DNA of 64,000 nt. Source: Geodermatophilaceae bacterium URHB0062. GTDB lineage: Bacteria; Actinomycetota; Actinomycetes; Mycobacteriales; Geodermatophilaceae. Below, piece by piece: positions 42,810 through 51,951 of the stretch. Location: positions 62,001-126,000 of the forward strand of contig JHVO01000009.1 in assembly GCA_000620185.1 (NCBI GenBank), written 5' to 3'. The notes beneath the pieces were generated by a model that made no database searches, was not told where the DNA came from, and saw only the letters and a program-made list of their open reading frames with translations. Each line of letters opens with the position of its first letter. Within the stretch, counting starts at the first letter, position 1. The position numbers were made by a program, and so were the translations under genes.

Positions 42810-44606
42810 ATGAGCCAGAACGTCGCCGACTTCGTCCTCTCGCGGTTGCGCGAGTGGGGCGTCCGCCAGGTGTTCGGCTTTCCCGGTGACGGGATCAACG
42901 GCCTGCTGGCGGCCTGGGGGCGGGCGGGCAACGACCCGCAGTTCGTCCAGTCGCGGCACGAGGAGATGTCGGCCTTCGAGGCGGTCGGCTTCGCGAAGTT
43001 CAGCGGCACGTTCGGCGTCTGCGCCGCGACCAGCGGGCCGGGGGCCATCCACCTGCTCAACGGCCTGTACGACGCGAAGCTCGACCACGTGCCGGTCGTC
43101 GCCCTGGTCGGGCAGACGGCCCGCTCGGCGATGGGCGGCTCCTACCAGCAGGAGGTCGACCTGCTGAGCCTGTTCAAGGACGTCTGCAGCGACTACGTGC
43201 AGATGTGCACCGTGCCCGAGCAGCTGCCCAACTTGATCGACCGGGCCATCCGGATCGCGGTGAGCCAGCAGGCGCCGACCTGCCTGATCTTTCCCTCAGA
43301 CGTGCTGGAGCTCGAGTACTCCGCTCCCGGGCACGCGTTCAAGGAGGTGCCCTCGAGCCTCGGCTTCGCCCCGCCCACCGTGACACCGGACCCCGAGGCG
43401 CTGCGGCAGGCCGCCGACCTGCTGAACGCCGGCGGCAAGGTCGCCATGCTGGTGGGTCAGGGGGCCCGGGGGTGCGCCGACGAGCTCGCCGAGGTGGCCG
43501 ACCTGCTCGGCGCGGGAGCCGCGAAGGCGCTGCTCGGCAAGGACGTGCTGCCCGACACGCTGCCCTGGGTGACCGGCTCGATCGGCCTGCTGGGCACCAC
43601 GGCCAGCGACCGCATGATGCAGGGCTGCGACACGCTGCTCACCGTCGGCTCGAACTTCCCCTACACGCAGTTCTACCCGGCGCTCGACCAGGCCCGGGCC
43701 GTCCAGATCGACCGCTCCGCCGCCTGGATCGGCATGCGCTACCCGTACGAGGTCAACCTGGTCGGCGACGCCGGCGCGACGCTGCGGGCCCTGATCCCGC
43801 TCCTCGAGCGCAAGCCCGACCGGAGCTGGCGGGAGAAGGTCGAGTCCGACGTCACCGACTGGAAGGAGACGGCGCAGCGCCGCGCGATGACCGACGCCGA
43901 CCCGGTGAACCCGATGCGGATCGTGCACGAGCTCTCCGAGCGGCTGCCGGCGAACGCCATGGTCTCCAGCGACTCCGGCAGCTCCGCCAACTGGTACGCG
44001 CGGCACCTGACGATGCGGGGCGGCGCCCGCGGCTCGCTCTCGGGAAACCTCGCCACGATGGGCCCCGGCGTCCCGTACGCGATCGGCGCCAAGTGGGCGC
44101 ACCCCGACCGGCCCGCGATCGCGCTGGTCGGCGACGGCGCGATGCAGATGAACGGCCTGGCCGAGCAGATCACCGTGGCGAAGTACTACCGCCAGTGGAG
44201 CGATCCACGGCTGATCGTCGCCGTCCTGCACAACGACGACCTCAACCAGGTCACCTGGGAGATGCGCGCCATGGAGGGCTCCCCCAAGTTCGCCGAGTCG
44301 CAGACCCTCCCGGACGTCGACTACGCCGCCTTCGCCCGTTCCCTCGGGCTGCAGGGCATCAACGTCGACACCGCCGACGGCGTGGGGCCGGCCTGGGAGG
44401 CGGCGCTGTCGGCCGACCGGCCCACCGTGCTGGACATCCGCTGCGACCCCGACGTCCCGCCCATCCCCCCGCACGCCACCTTCGAGCAGGTGAAGGCGAC
44501 CGCCTCCGCGGTGCTGCACGGAGACGAGGACGCCGCCGGCATCGTCAAGCAGGGCCTTAAGCAGAAGGTCCAGCAGTACCTGCCCGGCACGAAGGACGGC
44601 GACTGA
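42810..44606 (+). CDS. Pyruvate-oxidase-like TPP-dependent enzyme
   Basis: This 598-residue enzyme has the three-domain acetolactate-synthase/pyruvate-oxidase architecture. The TPP-activating Glu is near residue 51 (RHEEMSAFEAVG), and the GDGAMQMNG-to-N motif of the TPP domain lies around 445-475. Like PoxB it has the FAD-binding middle domain, and the C-terminal extension after the TPP domain is slightly longer. It probably oxidises pyruvate to acetate and CO2 with quinone as acceptor. The ATG at 42810 follows GGAGG; a TTG seven codons upstream is less likely. It heads a 12-gene operon. Confidence 0.88.
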   Translation: MSQNVADFVLSRLREWGVRQVFGFPGDGINGLLAAWGRAGNDPQFVQSRHEEMSAFEAVGFAKFSGTFGVCAATSGPGAIHLLNGLYDAKLDHVPVVALVGQTARSAMGGSYQQEVDLLSLFKDVCSDYVQMCTVPEQLPNLIDRAIRIAVSQQAPTCLIFPSDVLELEYSAPGHAFKEVPSSLGFAPPTVTPDPEALRQAADLLNAGGKVAMLVGQGARGCADELAEVADLLGAGAAKALLGKDVLPDTLPWVTGSIGLLGTTASDRMMQGCDTLLTVGSNFPYTQFYPALDQARAVQIDRSAAWIGMRYPYEVNLVGDAGATLRALIPLLERKPDRSWREKVESDVTDWKETAQRRAMTDADPVNPMRIVHELSERLPANAMVSSDSGSSANWYARHLTMRGGARGSLSGNLATMGPGVPYAIGAKWAHPDRPAIALVGDGAMQMNGLAEQITVAKYYRQWSDPRLIVAVLHNDDLNQVTWEMRAMEGSPKFAESQTLPDVDYAAFARSLGLQGINVDTADGVGPAWEAALSADRPTVLDIRCDPDVPPIPPHATFEQVKATASAVLHGDEDAAGIVKQGLKQKVQQYLPGTKDGD

Positions 44607-44607
44607 G

Positions 44608-45048
44608 ATGGGTCTGCTCGCGACCGCCCGCCGGGACCTCGCCACCGGCCGTTTCGAGCGCACGCTGTCGGCGCTCACGGCGGCCGGCGCGGCGGTCACC
44701 GCCGGGGAGATCTATCTGTCCCACGACAAGGCCAGCTTCGGCAACCGGATGATGTGGTGGCCGGTGGCGGTCGTCCCGGCCGCCGTTCCCGCCGGGATCG
44801 CGGCGGTCTTCTCCCGACGCGCCGCCAAGACGGTGCTCCCCCTGGCCAGCGCGGCCATCGTCGTCAACGGTCTCCAGGGCACCTACCTGCACTGGCGGGG
44901 CATCGCCCAGCGTCCCGGCGGCTGGACGCTCTACAACATGGAGTCCGGCCCGCCGGTCTTCGCGCCGCTGCTGGCCTCGATGGTCGGAGGCATGGGGCTG
45001 CTCGCCGCCGTCCTGCGGCGCGAGGGCCGCCGGGAGGGCGGCCGCTGA
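44608..45048 (+). CDS. Small membrane protein, possible anchor subunit
   Basis: The 146-residue protein has about four hydrophobic segments (about 25-40, 50-68, 78-95, 118-138), with RMMWWPVAVVPAAVPAG at the second. No family is recognised. It overlaps the following gluconate-dehydrogenase-type small subunit (TGATG), and starts two bases after the pyruvate-oxidase-like gene. It may be a membrane partner for one of the dehydrogenases. Function unknown. Confidence 0.75.
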   Translation: MGLLATARRDLATGRFERTLSALTAAGAAVTAGEIYLSHDKASFGNRMMWWPVAVVPAAVPAGIAAVFSRRAAKTVLPLASAAIVVNGLQGTYLHWRGIAQRPGGWTLYNMESGPPVFAPLLASMVGGMGLLAAVLRREGRREGGR

Positions 45049-45746
45049 TGCCCTACCGCAGCCCCGACCGCCGCGCGATCACACCGCAGGGCCGCGGTCG
45101 GTACCCCGGCTTCGACGTGCTGGCCCAGGTCGACCTGTGGGACGACGTCACCGCCGGCGCCGTCCTTGCCCGATTGAGTCATCCCACCGGCCTGTCGTTC
45201 TTCACCGTCGCGGAGGTCGCCGTCGCCGCTCCCCTGTTGGACCTGCTCCTCGCGCAGGACGCCGAGCCGCGCGTGCCGGTGCTGGAGCTGATCGACGAGC
45301 GCCTCGCCGTCGGGGAGACCGACGGCTGGCACTACGACACCATGCCCGAGGACGGCGACGCGTGGCGGCGGACGCTGGCCTGCCTGGACGAGGACGCGCA
45401 CAGCCGGTTCGGGCGCGGGTTCGCCGAACTCGCGCCCGACCAGCAGGCCGCACTCGTGCAGGCCGTGCAGGACACCGACGGTGACTGGCACGGCCTGACC
45501 GCCGCCCAGGTCTGGAGCCTGTGGACGCGCTACGCCTGCACCGCCTTCTACTCCCACCCGTGGGCGTGGAACGAGATCGGCTTCCCGGGGCCGGCCTATC
45601 CGCGCGGCTACCTCAACCTGGGGGTGGACGCCCGGGAGAAGTGGGAGCAGCGCGACGACGAGCCCGCCGATCCGGTGACCGCCGGCCGCCGGGTCGAGCA
45701 GGCCCGCCGGGAGCACGCCGAGCTGCTCGACCGGGGGACGCGGTGA
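45048..45746 (+). CDS. Gluconate 2-dehydrogenase subunit 3-like protein
   Basis: The 232-residue protein resembles the small (gamma) subunit of membrane gluconate dehydrogenases. The middle has FFTVAEVAVAAPLLDLLL and DGDAWRRTLACLDEDA, and the end has the WNEIGFPGPAYPRGYLNLG motif. In Gluconobacter-type enzymes the small subunit carries a Tat signal; here there is none, which is unusual. It pairs with the GMC enzyme that overlaps it downstream (GTGA). No cytochrome subunit is encoded here. Confidence 0.85.
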   Translation: MPYRSPDRRAITPQGRGRYPGFDVLAQVDLWDDVTAGAVLARLSHPTGLSFFTVAEVAVAAPLLDLLLAQDAEPRVPVLELIDERLAVGETDGWHYDTMPEDGDAWRRTLACLDEDAHSRFGRGFAELAPDQQAALVQAVQDTDGDWHGLTAAQVWSLWTRYACTAFYSHPWAWNEIGFPGPAYPRGYLNLGVDAREKWEQRDDEPADPVTAGRRVEQARREHAELLDRGTR

Positions 45747-47407
45747 AGGGCGAGGCCGCCGTCCGGGCGCGCAACGAGTCGGCCTGGCTGCTGCCGAACG
45801 ACGGGTCGCGCACGAACCACCGACTCCGCGAGGACATGCGCCACCACGACCTCGACGACGAGGTGGACCTGGTCGTCGTCGGCGCCGGCGCGGGCGGCGC
45901 GGTGCTGACCCAGCGGCTGGCGCGCGCCGGCTGGCGGGTCGTGTGCCTGGACGCCGGACCCTTCTGGGACCCCGACCGCGACTGGGTCAGCGACGAGCGC
46001 GGCTCGCACGGCCTCTACTGGACCGAGCCCCGGCAGATCGGCGGCGCCGACCCGGTGCCGCTGGGCAGCAACAACTCCGGCCGCGGCGTCGGCGGGTCGA
46101 TGGTCCACTACGCCGGCTACACGCCGCGGTTCCATCCCTCGGACTTCCGGACCAGGACGGCGGACGGCGTCGGGGCCGACTGGCCGATCGCCTACGCCCA
46201 CCTCCGGCCGTACTACGAGGCGATCGAGGCGGAGCTCCCGGTCGCCGGGCAGGACTGGCCCTGGGGGGATCCGCACCGCTATCCGCACTCGCCGCACCCC
46301 GTGGGCGGCAACGGCGACATCTTCCTGCGCGGCGCCTCCGCGGCCGGGATCGAGGCCCGGGTGGGCCCGGTGGCGATCGCGAACGGGCGCTTCGGCAACC
46401 GGCCGCACTGCATCTACCGCGGCTTCTGCCTGCAGGGGTGCAAGGTGAACGCCAAGGCGAGCCCGCTGATCACGCACGTTCCGGACGCGCTCGCGCACGG
46501 GGCGGAGATCCGGGCCGACTGCCACGTCAGCCGGGTGCTCGTCGACGACGACGCCGGCCGGGTCACCGGGGTCACCTACCTGCACCGCGGCCGGGAGTAC
46601 CGCCAGCGCGCCCGGGCGGTCGCGGTCGCCGGGTACAGCATCGAGACGCCGCGGCTGCTGCTGCTCTCTGCGACGCCGCGCTACCCCGACGGCCTGGGCA
46701 ACGAGTCCGACCAGGTGGGCCGCTACCTCATGGTGCAGGGGGCGCCGCAGAGCGCCGGGCGCTTCGACGAGGAGGTGCGCATGTACAAGGCACCGCCGCC
46801 GGAGGTGAGCAGCGAGCAGTTCTACGAGACCGACCCGACCAAGCCGTACAAGCGCGGCTGGTCCATCCAGACGGTCAGCCCGCTGCCCATCACCTGGGCC
46901 GAGCACGTGGTGGCCCAGGGCCACTGGGGATCGGTGTTGCGCGAGTACATGCGCGACTACGTGCACTGGGCGACTCTCGGCTCGCTGTGCGAGTTCCTGC
47001 CGCAGGCCGGCAACCGGGTCACCCTCGGCGACGAGACCGACCGGCACGGCCTGCCGGTCGCCCACTTCTCCTACAGCCAGTGCGACAACGACAAGCAACT
47101 GCTGGCGGCCGCCCAGACGACCATGGAGGAGATCCTCACGGCCGCGGGCGCCCGCGAGGTCATCACGATCCAGCGGTTCGCCCACCTCGTCGGCGGGGCG
47201 CGCATGGCGGCCCGGCCCCAGGACGGCGTCGTGGACGCCGACCACCGGGTGTTCGGGGTCGCGGGGCTGCACGTGGTCGACGGCAGCACCCTGCCGACGC
47301 AGGGGTCGGCGAACCCGGGGCTGACCATCATGGCGCTGGCCGCACGGGCGGCCGACCGGCTGATCGCGGGCGCGCGGGTGGGCCTCGCGCACCAGGCGGC
47401 GTCATGA
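45743..47407 (+). CDS. GMC oxidoreductase, gluconate-dehydrogenase large-subunit type
   Basis: The 554-residue FAD enzyme begins with a dinucleotide-binding motif VVVGAGAGGAV near 44-54, and ends with the GMC C-terminal domain, HVVDGSTLPTQGSANPGLT. A cysteine pair, CIYRGFCLQGC, lies near residue 230, as in membrane gluconate or 2-keto-gluconate dehydrogenases. It is predicted to oxidise a sugar or sugar acid with FAD. There is no signal peptide, although related enzymes act in the periplasm. The start GTG overlaps the small-subunit stop. Confidence 0.9.
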   Translation: MKGEAAVRARNESAWLLPNDGSRTNHRLREDMRHHDLDDEVDLVVVGAGAGGAVLTQRLARAGWRVVCLDAGPFWDPDRDWVSDERGSHGLYWTEPRQIGGADPVPLGSNNSGRGVGGSMVHYAGYTPRFHPSDFRTRTADGVGADWPIAYAHLRPYYEAIEAELPVAGQDWPWGDPHRYPHSPHPVGGNGDIFLRGASAAGIEARVGPVAIANGRFGNRPHCIYRGFCLQGCKVNAKASPLITHVPDALAHGAEIRADCHVSRVLVDDDAGRVTGVTYLHRGREYRQRARAVAVAGYSIETPRLLLLSATPRYPDGLGNESDQVGRYLMVQGAPQSAGRFDEEVRMYKAPPPEVSSEQFYETDPTKPYKRGWSIQTVSPLPITWAEHVVAQGHWGSVLREYMRDYVHWATLGSLCEFLPQAGNRVTLGDETDRHGLPVAHFSYSQCDNDKQLLAAAQTTMEEILTAAGAREVITIQRFAHLVGGARMAARPQDGVVDADHRVFGVAGLHVVDGSTLPTQGSANPGLTIMALAARAADRLIAGARVGLAHQAAS

Positions 47408-48501
47408 CGACGACCGTCGCGACACCGGTCACCGCCGTCCGGGCCGGCGTCTACCGCTTCCCGACCCCGACCCCGGAGGCCGACGGCACGTTCGCGTGGA
47501 ACGCCACGACCGCCGTGACCGCCGAGGTGGAGGCCGGCGGGCGCACCGGACTGGGCTGGACCTACAGCTCACCGGCGGCCGCCGCACTGGTCGAGGGCGA
47601 GCTCTCCGGGGCGCTTCGCGGGCACGACGCCTTCGACGCCCCCGGAGCCTGGGCCGCGATGCACCGGGCCGGCCGCAACCTCGGCACCCGGGGGCTGTAC
47701 GCCCAGGCGCTCTCGGCCGTCGACATCGCCCTCTGGGACCTCAAGGCGCGGCTGCTGGAGACGCCGCTGGCCGACCTGTTCGGGCGGGTGCGCGACGACG
47801 TCCCCGTGTACGGCTCCGGCGGGTTCACCACGTTCGACGACGCCCAGCTCGCCGCCCAGGTGGAGGACTGGCAGGCGGCGGGCTGCACGGCGATGAAGAT
47901 CAAGATCGGTGAGTCGTGGGGCGGCAACCCCGAGCGGGACGTCGTCCGGGTGAGCCGGCTGCGCGAGCTGGCCGGGGACGACGCGGAGCTGATGGTCGAT
48001 GCCAACGGCGGCTACGCCCCGGGCCAGGCGCGCCGGATCGGCGCGGTCCTCGACGAGCTCGGTGTGGTGTGGTTCGAGGAGCCGGTCAGCAGCGACGACG
48101 TCGACGACCTGCGCCTGCTGCGTGGGGTGCTGCGGTGCGACGTCGCCGCCGGGGAGTACGTCTCGGACGAGCGCGAGGCCGTCCGGCTGAGCCCTGCGGT
48201 CGACTGCCTGCAGCTAGACGCGACCCGCTGCGGCGGCTACACCGGGTGGCTCCGCTGCGCCGCCGTGGCGGTCGCGGCCGGACTGCAGGTGTCGGCCCAC
48301 TGCGCGCCGTCCCTGCACGCCCCCGTCGCGGCGTCCCTCCCGCAGCTGCGCCACGTCGAGTGGTTCGCCGACCACGGCCGCCTCGAACCCCTGCTGGTCG
48401 ACGGTGCGCCGCCGGTCACCGCCGGAGCCCTGCACCCCGGCCGCGCTCCCGGGCACGGCATGACCCTGGCGGCCGACGCCGATCGCTGGAGGGTGTCGTG
48501 A
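47404..48501 (+). CDS. Enolase-superfamily sugar-acid dehydratase (mandelate-racemase type)
   Basis: The 365-residue protein has the enolase-superfamily fold. K165 and K167 (KIK), metal ligands D199 (VDANGGY), E225 (WFEEP) and E251 (AGEY), D272 and H299 (SAHCAPSLH) give the complete His-Asp, Lys-x-Lys catalytic set of the mandelate-racemase subgroup. Such enzymes dehydrate sugar acids such as gluconate or mannonate to 2-keto-3-deoxy acids. The operon context (GMC oxidoreductase, SDR) agrees. The ATG overlaps the GMC stop (ATGA). Confidence 0.9.
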   Translation: MTTTVATPVTAVRAGVYRFPTPTPEADGTFAWNATTAVTAEVEAGGRTGLGWTYSSPAAAALVEGELSGALRGHDAFDAPGAWAAMHRAGRNLGTRGLYAQALSAVDIALWDLKARLLETPLADLFGRVRDDVPVYGSGGFTTFDDAQLAAQVEDWQAAGCTAMKIKIGESWGGNPERDVVRVSRLRELAGDDAELMVDANGGYAPGQARRIGAVLDELGVVWFEEPVSSDDVDDLRLLRGVLRCDVAAGEYVSDEREAVRLSPAVDCLQLDATRCGGYTGWLRCAAVAVAAGLQVSAHCAPSLHAPVAASLPQLRHVEWFADHGRLEPLLVDGAPPVTAGALHPGRAPGHGMTLAADADRWRVS

Positions 48502-48776
48502 GCGCACCCCCGGCCGACCGGTTCACCGAGTCGGTCGACTGGGCCGACGGACGGGTCGCCACCACCGGTCTGCTCACGTCCGCCGCCGTCGACCTGCTCG
48601 CCGGCACCACCGACCAGTTGCGCCGGGCGGGTCACGCGCGCATCACCGTCGAACTGCGGGGAACGGAGCTCCCGGACGAGGCAGGGCTGACCGCGCTCCG
48701 TGCGGTCGCCGAAGAACTGAGCATGCACCACTGCCGACTCGTCGTCCTCTGGGAAGAGAAGGAGTGCGCGCTGTGA
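48498..48776 (+). CDS. Small STAS-like protein
   Basis: This 92-residue protein looks like a STAS-domain or anti-anti-sigma-like fold, with ITVELRGTELPDEAGLTALRAVAEELSMH and a final LVVLWEEK strand. The conserved phosphorylatable serine of SpoIIAA-type proteins is not evident (TELPDEAG replaces the DSxG motif), so it may not act by phospho-switching. It overlaps both neighbours (GTGA at each end). Its role is unknown. Confidence 0.6.
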   Translation: MSAPPADRFTESVDWADGRVATTGLLTSAAVDLLAGTTDQLRRAGHARITVELRGTELPDEAGLTALRAVAEELSMHHCRLVVLWEEKECAL

Positions 48777-49777
48777 AGCCACAGACCGTCGTCGTCACGG
48801 GCGCGAGCGCGGGCATCGGCCGCGCCGTCGCCGTCGCCTTCGGAGCGCGGGGCGCCACCGTCGGGCTGATCGCCCGCGGGCAGACCGGCCTCGCCTCGGC
48901 GGCCAAGGAGGTCGAGCGGGCGGGCGGCCGCGCGGTCGTGCTGCCGCTCGACGTGGCCGACCCCGATCAGGTCGCGGCCGCCGTCGACCGCATGGAGAAC
49001 GAGGCGGGGCCGATCGACGTCTGGGTCAACGTCGCGTTCACGTCGGTGTTCGCGCCGTTCGACCAGATCTCGCCCCAGGAGTTCCGGCGGGCCACCGAGG
49101 TCACCTACCTCGGCTACGTGTACGCCACCCAGGCGGTGCTGCCGCGGATGAAGGCGCGCGACCGCGGCGTGATCGTGCACGTCGGGTCGGCACTGGCCTA
49201 CCGCGGCATCCCGCTGCAGACCGCCTACTGCGGGGCCAAGCACGCCATCCAGGGGTTCCACGAGGCGCTGCGCTGCGAGCTGCTGCACGAGAAGAGCAAC
49301 GTGCACGTGACGATGGTGCAGATGCCGGCGGTGAACACCCCGCAGTTCTCGTGGGTGCTCTCGCGGCTGCCCCGGCATCCGCAGCCCGTGCCGCCGATCT
49401 ACCAGCCGGAGCTGGTGGCCACGAACGTCCTGTACGCGGCCGACCACCCCAAGCGGCGGGAGTACTGGGTGGGCGCCAGCACCGCGGCGACCCTGGCGGC
49501 CAACGCCCTCGCCCCCGGGCTGCTCGACCGGTACCTCGCCCGCACCGGCTTCGACAGCCAGCAGACCAGCCAGCCGCACGACCCCGACGCCCCGGCGAAC
49601 CTCTTCCAGCCGGCCGACGGCAGCGACGGCCGCGACTTCGGCATGCACGGCATCTTTGGCCGGCGGACCATCTCCTGGGATCCGCAGCTGTGGGCCTCGC
49701 GCAACCACGGCGCGCTCGCCGCGGGCGCCGGGGCGGTGCTGGCCGGGCTGATGGCGTGGCGACGGAGCCGGGCGTGA
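48773..49777 (+). CDS. SDR-family oxidoreductase with C-terminal extension
   Basis: The 334-residue protein has an SDR core of about 245 residues with the cofactor motif TGASAGIG at 9-16 and the active-site TAYCGAKHA. The NNAG motif is replaced by NVAF. A C-terminal extension of about 90 residues ends in a hydrophobic segment (GALAAGAGAVLAGLMAW), which may anchor it in the membrane. The GTG at 48773 overlaps the STAS-like stop; AAGGAG lies nine bases upstream. Its substrate is unknown. Confidence 0.85.
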   Translation: MKPQTVVVTGASAGIGRAVAVAFGARGATVGLIARGQTGLASAAKEVERAGGRAVVLPLDVADPDQVAAAVDRMENEAGPIDVWVNVAFTSVFAPFDQISPQEFRRATEVTYLGYVYATQAVLPRMKARDRGVIVHVGSALAYRGIPLQTAYCGAKHAIQGFHEALRCELLHEKSNVHVTMVQMPAVNTPQFSWVLSRLPRHPQPVPPIYQPELVATNVLYAADHPKRREYWVGASTAATLAANALAPGLLDRYLARTGFDSQQTSQPHDPDAPANLFQPADGSDGRDFGMHGIFGRRTISWDPQLWASRNHGALAAGAGAVLAGLMAWRRSRA

Positions 49778-49790
49778 TCCCCCGCCGACC

Positions 49791-49886
49791 ATGACCGACG
49801 GCCTCGTCCTGCTGACCGCCTGGGCGGAGTTCGCCGTCCTGCTGGCCCTGCTCGGGTTCTTCCTGCTGCGCGGCGGGCGGCGATGA
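49791..49886 (+). CDS. 31-residue single-pass membrane peptide
   Basis: A short frame of 31 codons starts 13 bases after the SDR stop. It encodes one hydrophobic helix (about residues 5-26, WAEFAVLLALLGFFLLR) followed by a basic end, GGRR, which predicts one membrane pass with the C-terminus inside. Its TGA overlaps the ATG of the lipoprotein gene (ATGA), the same coupling used along the operon. It has no close family I can name; the coupling makes it likely to be real. Confidence 0.6.
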   Translation: MTDGLVLLTAWAEFAVLLALLGFFLLRGGRR

Positions 49887-50332
49887 CCCGTTCGGCCCTC
49901 CTCGGCATCGCCGTCTGCACGCTGGCCCTGGCGGGTTGCGTCGCCCCTGCCCCCGACGACGCGGCCTACGAGTCGAAGGCCGCCAGCACCGCGCAGGCCG
50001 CGCTGTCGGAGGCCCGGACCGCCCTGGTGGCCGCGCACACCTCCGCCGACGACCGGCTGCTCGGCACCTACCTGGAGCCCGTCCTGGTCGACGCCGAGCA
50101 GGCTCTGGGTTCGGTGCAGACGACGTTCGACTCCGTGCAGCCCCCGCCCACCTCCGCCGCCGACGACCTCCGGGCCGCCCTGGACCCGCTGCTGCAGTCC
50201 GCGGCCTCGGACGTCACCGAGCTCCGGATCGCCGCCCGGCGCGAGCGGACCGACGCCCTGCGGTCGACGAGCAGCCACCTCAGCGGGGTCGCCGACCGGC
50301 TCGAGAGGTTCGCCCAGGAGCACGGCGGATGA
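49883..50332 (+). CDS. Small lipoprotein, helical
   Basis: The 149-residue protein has a signal peptide ending in LAGC, with the lipidated cysteine at residue 19, then a mostly helical domain rich in Ala, Asp and Leu (ARTALVAAHTSADDRLL). It has no motif I recognise. It overlaps both the 31-residue peptide gene and the transporter gene (ATGA), so it belongs to the operon. It could be a surface partner of the transporter or the dehydrogenase. Confidence 0.7.
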   Translation: MTRSALLGIAVCTLALAGCVAPAPDDAAYESKAASTAQAALSEARTALVAAHTSADDRLLGTYLEPVLVDAEQALGSVQTTFDSVQPPPTSAADDLRAALDPLLQSAASDVTELRIAARRERTDALRSTSSHLSGVADRLERFAQEHGG

Positions 50333-51558
50333 AGCGCATCTTGTCGATCTTCCTGGGCGTGCTCACCGCCATCGGCGGCTTCGTGGACATCGGCGACCTG
50401 GTCGCCAACGCCCTCGCCGGCGCCCGCTTCGGGCTGTCGCTGGTGTGGGTCACCGCGCTGGGCGTCGTGGGCATCTGCCTGTTCGCGGAGATGTCCGGCC
50501 GCGTGGCCGCCGTGACCCGGAGGGGCACGTTCGACCTGATCCGCGAGCGGCTCGGCCCCCGCGCGGGCCTGCTCAACCTGGCCGCATCGGTGCTGGTGAC
50601 CGTCCTGACGTTCACCGCCGAGATCGGTGGCGTCGCGCTCGCCCTCGAGCTGGCGACCAGCGTGAACTACCTGCTGTTCGTGCCCGTCGTCGGCTTCGCG
50701 GTCTGGCTCGTCATCTGGCGGCTCACGTTCTCCCTGCTGGAGGACGTCTTCGGCCTGCTCGGGCTGGCCCTCATCGTGTTCGCGGTGGCGCTGTGGCAGC
50801 TGAATCCGGACTGGGGTGGCCTGCTGCACGCGATCGTCGCGCCGCACAAGCCCGCGTCGGAGGACCTCTCCACCTACCTGTACTACGGCGTCGCGCTGTT
50901 CGGCGCCGCCATGACCCCGTACGAGGTCTTCTTCTTCTCCTCCGGCGCCGTCGAGGAGCGCTGGACGGCGAAGGACATCGCCACCTCGCGGGTCAACGTG
51001 TTCATCGGGTTCCCGCTGGGCGGCCTGCTGTCGGTGGCCATCGCCGGCTGCGCCGCGCTCGTCCTCATGCCGCAGGGGATCGAGGTCGCCACGCTCGGCC
51101 AGGTCGGTCTCCCCGTCGCCGTGGCGGTCGGCAAGCTGGGGCTGGCCGTCGCGATCCTCGGGTTCTTCGCCGCCACGTTCGGCGCGGCGCTGGAGACCGG
51201 CCTGTCCACCGGGTACTCCATCGCCCAGTACTTCGGGTGGCAGTGGGGCAAGTTCGTGCGCCCACGGCGGGCGGCCCGGTTCCACGTCGTCGTCCTGCTG
51301 GCGCTGATCGCGGCGATCGCGGGCGTGCTGACCACGGCCGACCCGATCAAGGTCACCGAGTATTCGATCGTCTTCTCGGCGGTCGCGCTGCCGCTGACCT
51401 ACTTCCCGATCCTCGTCGTCGCGAACGACCCCGTGTACATGGGCGAGCACGTCAACGGACGGTTGGCCAACGTGCTCGGCACGGTCTTCCTCGGCGTGAT
51501 CGTCGTCGTGGCCCTCGCGTCGATCCCCTTGATGCTCCTCACCGCGGCAGGACAGTGA
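50329..51558 (+). CDS. NRAMP-like divalent metal transporter, altered motifs
   Basis: The 409-residue protein has about 11 membrane segments and the overall form of NRAMP metal transporters, with GFVDIGDLVANALAGARFG at the first segment and GAAMTPYEVFFFSSGA at the sixth. The classic ion-coordinating motifs DPGN and MPH are changed to DIGD and MTPYE, so it is unlike typical Mn/Fe NRAMPs and may carry a different ion. The length is a little short. It starts with an ATGA overlap and sits in the oxidase operon. Confidence 0.8.
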   Translation: MKRILSIFLGVLTAIGGFVDIGDLVANALAGARFGLSLVWVTALGVVGICLFAEMSGRVAAVTRRGTFDLIRERLGPRAGLLNLAASVLVTVLTFTAEIGGVALALELATSVNYLLFVPVVGFAVWLVIWRLTFSLLEDVFGLLGLALIVFAVALWQLNPDWGGLLHAIVAPHKPASEDLSTYLYYGVALFGAAMTPYEVFFFSSGAVEERWTAKDIATSRVNVFIGFPLGGLLSVAIAGCAALVLMPQGIEVATLGQVGLPVAVAVGKLGLAVAILGFFAATFGAALETGLSTGYSIAQYFGWQWGKFVRPRRAARFHVVVLLALIAAIAGVLTTADPIKVTEYSIVFSAVALPLTYFPILVVANDPVYMGEHVNGRLANVLGTVFLGVIVVVALASIPLMLLTAAGQ

Positions 51559-51561
51559 CAG

Positions 51562-51951
51562 ATGACCGACGAGACCTTCGAACTCAAGTTGCGGCTGCTG
51601 GACCGGCAGGTCGTCGACCCGGACGGCGCCATGATCTGCAAGGTCGACGACGTCGAACTCGCCCGCGCGGACGACGGCGGGTTCGTCGTCACCGCGCTCC
51701 TGGCGGGACCGCTCGCGCTCGGCCCACGCCTGCCGGGACGGCTCGGCCGCTGGACGGTGGCCCTGGCGCGGCGGTGGTCCGAGGACCCCGAACCTCAGCC
51801 GCGGCGCATCCCCTTCGAGCGGGTGACCGAGCTCGGCAGTGCCGTCGTCCTGGACCGCTCCCGGGACGAGCTCGGCATCGCGCGGCTGGAGGACTGGATG
51901 CGCACCCACGTCATCGAACGCATCCCGGGGAGCCGGCATGCGAGCGAGTGA
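51562..51951 (+). CDS. PRC-barrel-like protein (first of a pair)
   Basis: The 129-residue soluble protein has a beta-rich N-terminal half (LRLLDRQVVDPDGAMICKVDDVEL) that resembles a PRC-barrel, and a helical acidic C-terminal half. PRC-barrels commonly bind RNA or membranes or sit in cytochrome or stress-protein partners. It starts three bases after the NRAMP-like gene, and overlaps the next PRC-like gene by 14 bases. The exact role is unknown. Confidence 0.65.
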   Translation: MTDETFELKLRLLDRQVVDPDGAMICKVDDVELARADDGGFVVTALLAGPLALGPRLPGRLGRWTVALARRWSEDPEPQPRRIPFERVTELGSAVVLDRSRDELGIARLEDWMRTHVIERIPGSRHASE

